A DNA stretch of 10,382 nucleotides from Bordetella parapertussis (lineage in GTDB: Bacteria > Cyanobacteriota > Cyanobacteriia > PCC-6307 > Cyanobiaceae), in NCBI GenBank assembly GCA_943324725.2, contig CALPMR020000084.1:1-10382 (forward strand), written 5' to 3'. Under the pieces are notes generated by a model. It saw only the letters and a list, made by a program, of their open reading frames with translations, was not told the DNA's origin and ran no database searches. Made by a program: the position numbers and the translations under genes. Shown one piece after another: positions 1 to 7,100 of this stretch. Within the stretch, counting starts at the first letter, position 1. Each line of letters starts with the position of its first letter.

Positions 1-216
1 CAGGCATCCCCGATCCAGCAGCAACACCACCAGTCCGATCGCCAGATTGGCATAGAAAAAGACGTTGCCAAAGCTGATTGGATCCACTGCTCCTGCCGTT
101 CGAAGCAGGGTGGTGGCACCTCTTTCCTGCAGCCACTTCAGGACACTGGCATACAGCCGCGCAACAGCACATAACCCGACAGAGCCAGAGGAGCCAATCT
201 GGATGGAATCATTCAC
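1..216 (-). CDS. Probable membrane protein, N-terminal fragment (runs off left edge)
   Basis: A minus-strand frame is open from the in-frame TGA at 283-285 to the left edge (94 codons), so the 3' end is missing. I chose the GTG at 214-216 because GGAAG lies just upstream and no ATG is available. This gives 72 visible residues. Residues about 48-67 (FGNVFFYANLAIGLVVLLL) form one clear hydrophobic, membrane-spanning stretch, followed by DRG. The part before it is amphipathic and mildly basic (LYASVLKWLQERG). The hydrophobic stretch recalls the aromatic-plus-leucine segments of multi-pass transporters, but I cannot assign a family. It is separated from the giant gene by about 950 bases, so it is probably not in the same operon. 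It could instead be a remnant of a decayed gene. The plus-strand frames over it look like shadows. Confidence 0.4.
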   Translation of the reverse strand, partial: MNDSIQIGSSGSVGLCAVARLYASVLKWLQERGATTLLRTAGAVDPISFGNVFFYANLAIGLVVLLLDRGCL

Positions 217-752
217 TGGCTTCCATTGCCACCAGCAGATTAAGTCACATCCCTCAGGTTCGCCACGGATCCAGTCAGCGGATCAGGGAGGGGTGATTGG
301 TCCGCAGCGACTCGGCAGTGAGCAGGAATCTGCACCTGCAAGCGTTACCTCAGCATGTCGTCCGTCCAGCCCTGGCAGCGGCTGGTGAGGTGCTCGCCAT
401 GGGCGATCAGGCCCTGATGCAGCTGACAGGTGAGCAAAGGGATGCAGTTGACCCCGGCGTGGTGGCGGAATCCAATAGCAGGACATGCAGACCTGGCGAC
501 TACGGCTGGAGCGGAGAACGGCCAGATCCAACCAGGGCCAGTCCTCGAACTCCTCTTGGCGCGAGGGCTCCAGACGGGAGAGCGGGAGGCAGCATGGCAA
601 CCACAACAGGCGTACATCCGGACTAGCGATGGATCTGCTTTGGCGCCAGGGCGTCGGATCGACCCCAGCCGAGGCCCGACGACAGGAGGGCCTCAGACTG
701 GAGAGGCCCGGAATAAGCCCACTCAGGGAGGAAGCAGCCACCTCCGGGGTAC

Positions 753-785
753 TGCTCACCATGGACTCCGGAGCCATGGTGAGCA
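753..785. repeat. Perfect 12-bp inverted repeat with 9-base loop
   Basis: The arms TGCTCACCATGG (753-764) and CCATGGTGAGCA (774-785) are exact reverse complements. The loop ACTCCGGAG itself contains the palindrome CTCCGGAG, so the whole element is nearly symmetrical. There is no T-run after it on either strand, which argues against an intrinsic terminator. It could be a protein-binding palindrome, a mobile-element end or a folded RNA element. A 12-bp perfect stem with so short a loop is unlikely by chance in 10 kb. Confidence 0.75.
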
Positions 786-810
786 CGCATCATTCACGCT
801 CTGGAGCAGG

Positions 811-850
811 CTGGCTTCTAGTAAGGTGTTAGTAGTGAACCAGAAGCCAG
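811..850. repeat. 9-bp inverted repeat with 22-base spacer
   Basis: CTGGCTTCT (811-819) is the exact reverse complement of AGAAGCCAG (842-850). Just outside, 810/851 could form a G-U pair and 809/852 a G-C pair. The spacer holds two similar words, TAGTAAGG and TAGTAGTG. About one repeat of this length and spacing is expected by chance in a window this size, so its main interest is that it lies 25 bases from the stronger hairpin at 753-785. Confidence 0.4.
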
Positions 851-1101
851 TCATTGGAGTGACTCGTGCCAGCCGCGCAGCCATATAATCACACAGATGT
901 CGTGGGTCAAGGCGGCGATTATCTCGGTGATCGAGCTGGATACTCCTTTGGGGGGGAGAGAGAATGCCACGACGGTGGAGGCTTCAGGAGTGGCGACGGA
1001 CTGGGGGCAAACGCTGAGAAGTGGTTCCCGTCAATAACAGACAGGCCACAAGTGGTTGAGAAGACCTAGGGAGGCAATATATCTAATCGGCCTTGCTGGG
1101 A

Positions 1102-1125
1102 GCCCCCTTCCAGGGGCGGTGCCCC
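1102..1125 (-). terminator. GC-rich alternative hairpins downstream of the giant gene; possible terminator
   Basis: The element lies about 46 bases past the stop codon of the 2528-residue gene, on its downstream side. Two mutually exclusive stems share the middle block GGGGC at 1113-1117. It can pair with GCCCC at 1121-1125 across a 3-base loop, or with GCCCC at 1102-1106 across a 6-base loop. On the minus strand no proper U-tract follows; the sequence goes on into an A/T-rich stretch (TTAGATATATT) about 20 bases later. Its position suits a transcription end, but the weak tail makes this only a candidate. Confidence 0.3.
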
Positions 1126-1171
1126 GTCTCAGAGGTTAACGATGACCCCTCTCCAGAAAAGCTAAACCAAC

Positions 1172-4100
1172 TCAAAGCGAGAAGCTGAAGCTCAGCACCA
1201 GGTCGTCGTAATCCAGGTCGCCCCCTCCCATCTTGTCTTCCAGGCCAAAGGTGTTGGTGCCGAGGCTTCTGAAGTGGCTGATGCCATCGGGGTTCGCAGC
1301 TCCATCTGCAAAGAATGTGATTCCCTGCACCTGGGCAAACGGGGCCAAATAGCCGGATTCCGACAGGGTGAAGTTCTGAAGGCTGGTGCTCCTGTTGTTG
1401 ACCTTCAGGTCGCTCATGGTGATTAGATCGTTGACTGGATTTAGTACTGCCTGGGCATAGTCATTGTAGTTGTCTCGATTGGGTGTGAGTAGGGAGTCAT
1501 CCGCGAGTCGTATGGTTCCCCTGGTGTCCACGGTGAGGTAGAAGCCCGTGACCGAGTCGTATGCGGCCTCTCGGCCCAAGGCCAGGGTTGCTTGTACCGG
1601 AGTGTTGCCCAGTTTGGTGAAATCCAGCACCGGCGCCATGGTTTGGGCTTGCCCGATCAGCGCGTCCAGGCTGGGCGGACGATCTTGCAGTTCGACGTTG
1701 AAGGCCAGGCCACTGCTTGAGGAAATGGCCATGCTTTGGCCAGGAGTGATGGAAGATGCGCTGGATTGAGCTGGATCAAGCACCCTCATGCGTGGGTCAG
1801 ATGTGCTGGTGAGCGTGTCAAGCTCGCTCGAGTTGATCTCAAAAAAGCTGATGCTCTGGCCGATCTTCAACTCGATCTCATGATCAAATGTGATCTCTGG
1901 CGGAAGCGTGACATCGGCTATTTCCAGGCTCGCAAACAACGTTTTGGCGCGGGACCGCAGAGCGTCCAGGTTGCTCAGAATCGTGGTGGCCTGATCCAGC
2001 TCATCGGCTTCAAGCACCACATAGATCACTTGCTTGGTGCTGGCCGCTCGCTGCGATAGAGATGCGCGCAGCACCAATGTGTTTGGTTTGCCCAAGCCCT
2101 CCTGATCTGCCGGATCCACAAGCGTCAGCAGGCCTGCCATGGTGGAAGAGGCGCTGAACTGAGGCAGCAGGCTGATGGAGCCGTGCACAGGATCGGCTGA
2201 CAGGGCCGACCAGGCCAGATCCCTGCCACCGTTGTCGCCGTTGTCGTCCACGTCGCTCAGCAGGGCGATTGGTCGCTGACTCACCAGATCAAACAGCAGG
2301 CCGCCGTAAGTGTTGAGCTGATCCAACCGCACCGCAGGCAGAGGATCGCGTTCATTCAGCAGGGGTTCCAGCAGTGCTGCCAATCCCTCGCGCGTGAGCG
2401 CGCCCATGGCTTCAGGGCCGAGCCGCTGCTCCAGCTCTTGGAGTGCCTGGGCCTTGATGGTGTCGCTGTGGATCCGCATCCCGGGCCTGCTGCGCATGTG
2501 CTGGAGCGCAACAGGATCGACGAGCAGCTGGTCGCCATCCTGGGGACGGAAGTTTTCCAGATGGGGCACCACGTGGAGTTCCGGCCGCAGCACAAAGGTG
2601 TCGGCCTTGCCGTTCACCCCGCGAAGCACGGGATTGGTGAAGGCGAGCGGTGCGACCAACTGGTTGTGGCTGCCGCTGATGCCCTTGGCGAGCCACTGCG
2701 GGTGGAAGCTCTGGCGGGATCCATCCAGCTCCAGGGCCGATCCGTCTTCGGATCGAAGCAGGCTCACGACTGCAGCGTTGGCTGCCACCGCGTAGCCCGA
2801 GTCTGCACTGAGCAACTCCACTTGCAGCAGGGTGTTGGAGGCTGTGTGGAAGGCAGGCAGCAGATCGAGCTGCACGGTGGCGGTGGAGGCACCAGGCGGT
2901 ACGTAGAGCAGGTTGGCGGCGTGGGCTGGCGGGAGGATGTAGTGCACACCTTCGATGGCCGTGCCACCCAGCCGGAAGCGGATGGTGAGCCCGTAGTCGG
3001 GAGCTTCAATGGCTTGGCCCTCCAGATTGGTCAGCGTCACCGTGAACACCGCCCGATCCAGCGGTGTGGCGGGATCAAGCTGGAGCACGGCCCGGTTTTC
3101 AGTGGCGCTGGTGCTGACTTGAATCAGGAACGGATACTCCCGATCTGGGGAATCCACCGTGGTAGGTGTGTAGAAGAGAGATGCGAATTGCTGGCGGAAT
3201 TCAGTTGGATTGCGGTTCTGGGCCAGTTCCACCAGGCCAGGCACTAGCTCGGTGAGCACCAACCGCTTTGGTCCAGCGATTGAGGCCGCAATCAGCTGTG
3301 GGCCTGCAATCGGGATGAGGGAGGAGAGCTGCTCGGTGATCTCGAGTCGCTCCTCAACTGTGGAGGCAATGGCTGAGAGTCCTTCGGCAAGATTAGTGAG
3401 CATGGGGTCGAACGTGGTTTCGACCAATTCCTCGATGCGGCGGTGCTGCTCTGGACTACGTCCAATGTCAATGAAATCGGCTTCAATGACACCTTCCAGT
3501 CCAAGAATTGTCGCCGTTGTGGCGAGTGATTTGGTGGGGTAAGTGGAAAGGACCTCCTTCAGTACGGCCCGTAAGTGCTCAGGATTAGTAACATCAAATT
3601 TTGGGGCTAGAGGCTTGCGGCCAAACCGATCTAACGCATTACTATTGTCAGGGCTACTTTCACCGAAGCGAGAAAGGATTGCACTGCCGTAGGCTGTAAA
3701 GGCAGCGAGTTCAGGTGAGTCGACGGAGTTCCCATCGGGGACAAAGCCCCACGCCTGTTCGTTGGCGTAATCGAGCCCTAGCTGCCGGAAGAGAGCCACA
3801 ATGGTGAGCACTGCGGCCAGGTGCTGGTAACTAAAGATTAATGTTTTTAGTCCATCGCGCGCTTCCAGGGGATCGTTGGAAGCCAAGGCCTGGTAGGGCT
3901 CAAAATCATCCTGTAGGAAACCTCTAGGTACATCCTGCAGGCGCGGCGCAAATGCGGCAGTGATCAGCTCAGGGCTGAGTGGTTGGCCGGCAATTTCACT
4001 GGTTGGTCTCCAGCGCACTAAGGCTGCATATTTGAGCGTGGTGAGCAGGTTGATGCTCTCTCCAGGCAGGCCAATCAGGGGAATGCCAATGTTGACACCT

Positions 4101-7100
4101 GAGATTGAATCAATGTGTTGAAACGGGTTGATGTGGCTGTCTTCGAGGCGTTCGCCCGCCAGCATCATGCCGTCGCGATAGTCAAGAATCCCATCGCGGT
4201 TGCCGATCTGGAGGGGATCAATGTCGTAGTGCTTCCTGTAGGCCCCTTGGGTGTCCGTGGTGGTGATGAATTCCCCATCATCGAGGGAAAAATTGAGTTG
4301 CTCGAGCAGATTTCCTGGTTGTTGTGAGTAGTGCCTCTCGTCGAGGAAAACCTGGCCAAGAACCGATGGCCCACTGGCAACTCTGGGGACTTTTAGGGTG
4401 TAGAGAGGATAGCTTTTGGAAATGAGATTTTGCCAGCCGCCTAAGTTAACATCGATGCCCGTTGTGGCGCTTACGTTGGCTTCAAAACCAAGCAGTCTTC
4501 CGATTTGTTCAGACGTGATCGGTGTGTCTGCATTGATGAGCTGAAGCAGTTCCCCGAGATAGAGGCGATCGTTAGCCATCTGGATGTCCAGCTTTCCTCC
4601 CACTCCAATGAAAGCTCTCAGGCCTGCGAGTCCACTATCGACACCAGCCTGAAGGCGTAGATCTGGGCTGAGACTGAGCAGCGGCCTGCCAGGCAGGGCT
4701 TCAAGGTAGACGCCTTGCTGTTGTTGATCGGCTGGAGCCAGAAGGGAGCCAACGGCACTCTCCAACCCATTGAGTTCCAGGTTACTGGCAAAGGCCTTGA
4801 GTTGGTTGCGGTTGGTAGAGATGCCAAGCGCAGCATCCAAGCTGCCACGCACATTAGCCTGGGTGCCAAAAACAAACGGGATCCCAGAAATAGGGATTTT
4901 TTGATTGTAGTCAAACCCCAGGTTGGCAGCGAGAGATACATCTAGTTTGAACAGGTCAAGGCTGGTCTCGCTGGAAAGCGCCGAGAGGATAAATCGGGCA
5001 GGATCGTCAAACAGGGGGATCTTGAGATCTACGTTGCCATTGAGAAGCGCTGTATAGCTATTCTTGATTTCGGTGGTAAGATCTTTTTGGTTGCGCCATG
5101 CTGATTGTGTGTCAAGGATTGCTTTGACGACCGATGAATCGTCTTTGGCAGCATTGCCAATGCTTCCCAGGATTTCATGGATGACACCAGGCTGATATCG
5201 AAATGCCAGATCTGGAATAGCGATGAGATCGCCCGTGCTGACACTTGCCTGAGACTCGGCTGCTCGGATGGCTTGCGTGAGATTGTCGATCGCCTCAAGG
5301 ACGGCGACACTGTTGGCTAGGGAGATGTACGGTGTGCTGCTAATTGCTGCCTCAGCGAAGTCGGCAGGCAGGCCCAATTGATCCGCCAGCAACCGCCCAA
5401 TGCTGGGATTATTTTTGATCAGTTGAAAAATAAAATAGCTGGTGCTGTCAAGGAGTTCAACCACCTGCAGCTTGCCGTCGCGATAGGGGTTGCCAGGAGT
5501 GCCTTCCAGCGTCTCGAGTAGACCGTCGTGAATGGTCTTGCCTGAGCTCACCAGGGGCTCCCAGACCCAATCAGCAATCCAGCTTGGCTTCAGTGGTGAG
5601 AGACCTTTAAGGATGTCGAGATTGATCTCGGTATTGAGAAGTTGAAGTATCGGGTCGACAATGGGTTTGATCGTAGAGTCAATGGTACGTGCTAGTGGAG
5701 CAAAGGCACTGCCCAGGGCATTAGCGTTAATGAACAGATCAGGATAAACAGTAAATGCATCTTGGTTGTAGGTTATTCTTGCTGAATCGCCTATGGTGAA
5801 GAGGCCAAGATTCAGAGGGCCTGAGGGTGTGAGATCCACTTCAAGCCCGTCGATCATCCAGCCCTGTGCGCTGGAGTAGTTGATCTGTCCAGTTTCGGGA
5901 GTTAGTTCAATCGTGAGGCCCTGCAGCTCCGGCAGTCGTACTGCTCCCTGGAGCTGGGGTACCAGGGTGCCGTTCTGTCGCGCCAGGCTAATGCTGGGCA
6001 GGTTGCCTGCACTGTCCGCAATCAGGTCGACGGCGAAGCCACCAATTTTCAGCCCTTGGCTTGGTTTAGTGAGCTTGAGTGTGCCGCTCTCTAAGGCCAG
6101 GCGATTGGAGCCACTGGTAAACCGAGCGGCCAAGTCGGCTTCGATATCGAGGTTAATATCGTTGATCTGAATGTTTGCAGAGCCGCTAAATGTTACTAGC
6201 CCCCCTTTGTCGGGGCTGTATTGATAGAGAAGATCAAGGTCGAGGGGTGTCAACCGAAGCCAGTCGGCAATCTCGATCTCAGTTTGATTGTTGACCTTGA
6301 GATTGGCAGTGAAATCACCCGAGTTGGGTTTGTAGAGAATGGATCCCGTTGCATCGACCCCGGCGATGCACACATTGCCGCTGAGTGTCGATGTGTCGAG
6401 CAGGGGATCGTAGCTGAAATTCAGATCACCATTCAGGGTGAGATCGCCCAGCTGGCCCCCGCCTGCGCCCCCCAGCAAGCTGCCCGTGAGTTTGGTTAAA
6501 GCACCCTGGCGGTTTAGTTGGAGCTCTATGTTGCCGCTGAATGGCAGGAACTCCTCCAGCCCTGGGTCTATGGTGCCGTTGCTGGTGATGGTTAGATAGG
6601 GATTCGTGTTTTGGTTGAGATTCAGCTTCAGGCTGCCGGAGCCGCTCAAGTTCAACCACGGCAGAGTTGTGGTGAGTGTATTGAGCGAGAGGTTGAGGGA
6701 TCCCTGGCCCAGGTCATAGGTGCCCTCAGCCCCGCCGAAGCGAATCGTGTCACCAATGAGACCGTTCTTGATGTCTAGGTTGATTGTTCCAGTGAAGCCT
6801 GTATTGCTTTCATTGTTAATAATTAAGGCTGGCAGGTTGCTCAGCCTGTTGAGGCTCAGCTCCACTGAATCAGCTGTCAACCAGCTTGTCGTTAGATTCG
6901 TGATTTCAAGAGCTGTGCCATCGAGATACACATGGTCGGCCAGCCCATCATTGTTATCGAGGTCGTAGAGGCGAATCTGAGTGTTTTGATTGCCTAGGTT
7001 CAATCCAGATAGGGGGCCATCCAAGAATGACAACCTCAGGCCCTGCCCTGTGGCGATCAGGCCAGATGTCGTTACCGAGCCGATCTGATCCTGCTGGGGA

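Larger units (their letters stand above)
217..1171. other. Spacer of about 950 bases with no recognisable gene
   Basis: This GC-rich stretch has overlapping open frames on both strands, but none gives a protein I recognise. The minus frame at 283-786 is rich in Ser, Pro, Arg and Cys, as expected of a shadow. The most protein-like piece is a plus frame from a TTG at 297 to a TAG at 624-626, whose first 55 residues have ordinary composition (for example LPQHVVRPALAAAGEVLAMG); the rest becomes Arg/Pro/Gly-rich. At 884-889 there is a perfect TATAAT, with no good -35 element at the usual distance. It is followed 7 bases later by an ATG opening a 46-codon frame (897-1037). Three inverted-repeat structures are listed separately. 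The stretch may be a decayed gene or mobile element, or a long regulatory spacer; the sequence alone does not decide. Confidence 0.6.

Noticed and set aside
283..786. 167-codon minus-strand open frame in the spacer
   Set aside because: Its composition is dominated by Ser, Pro, Arg and Cys, and it overlaps several equally long frames on the other strand. No motif supports it.
430..888. 152-codon plus-strand frame in the spacer, considered as a transposase relic
   Set aside because: I see no DDE, HUH or recombinase motif and no terminal inverted repeats with target-site duplications. The composition is poor in hydrophobic residues.
2438..3247. 269-codon plus-strand open frame
   Set aside because: It lies wholly antisense to the Calx-beta and RTX-like part of the giant gene. 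Its product is His/Gly/Gln-rich with no recognisable domain, and the region is GC-rich, which favours shadow frames.
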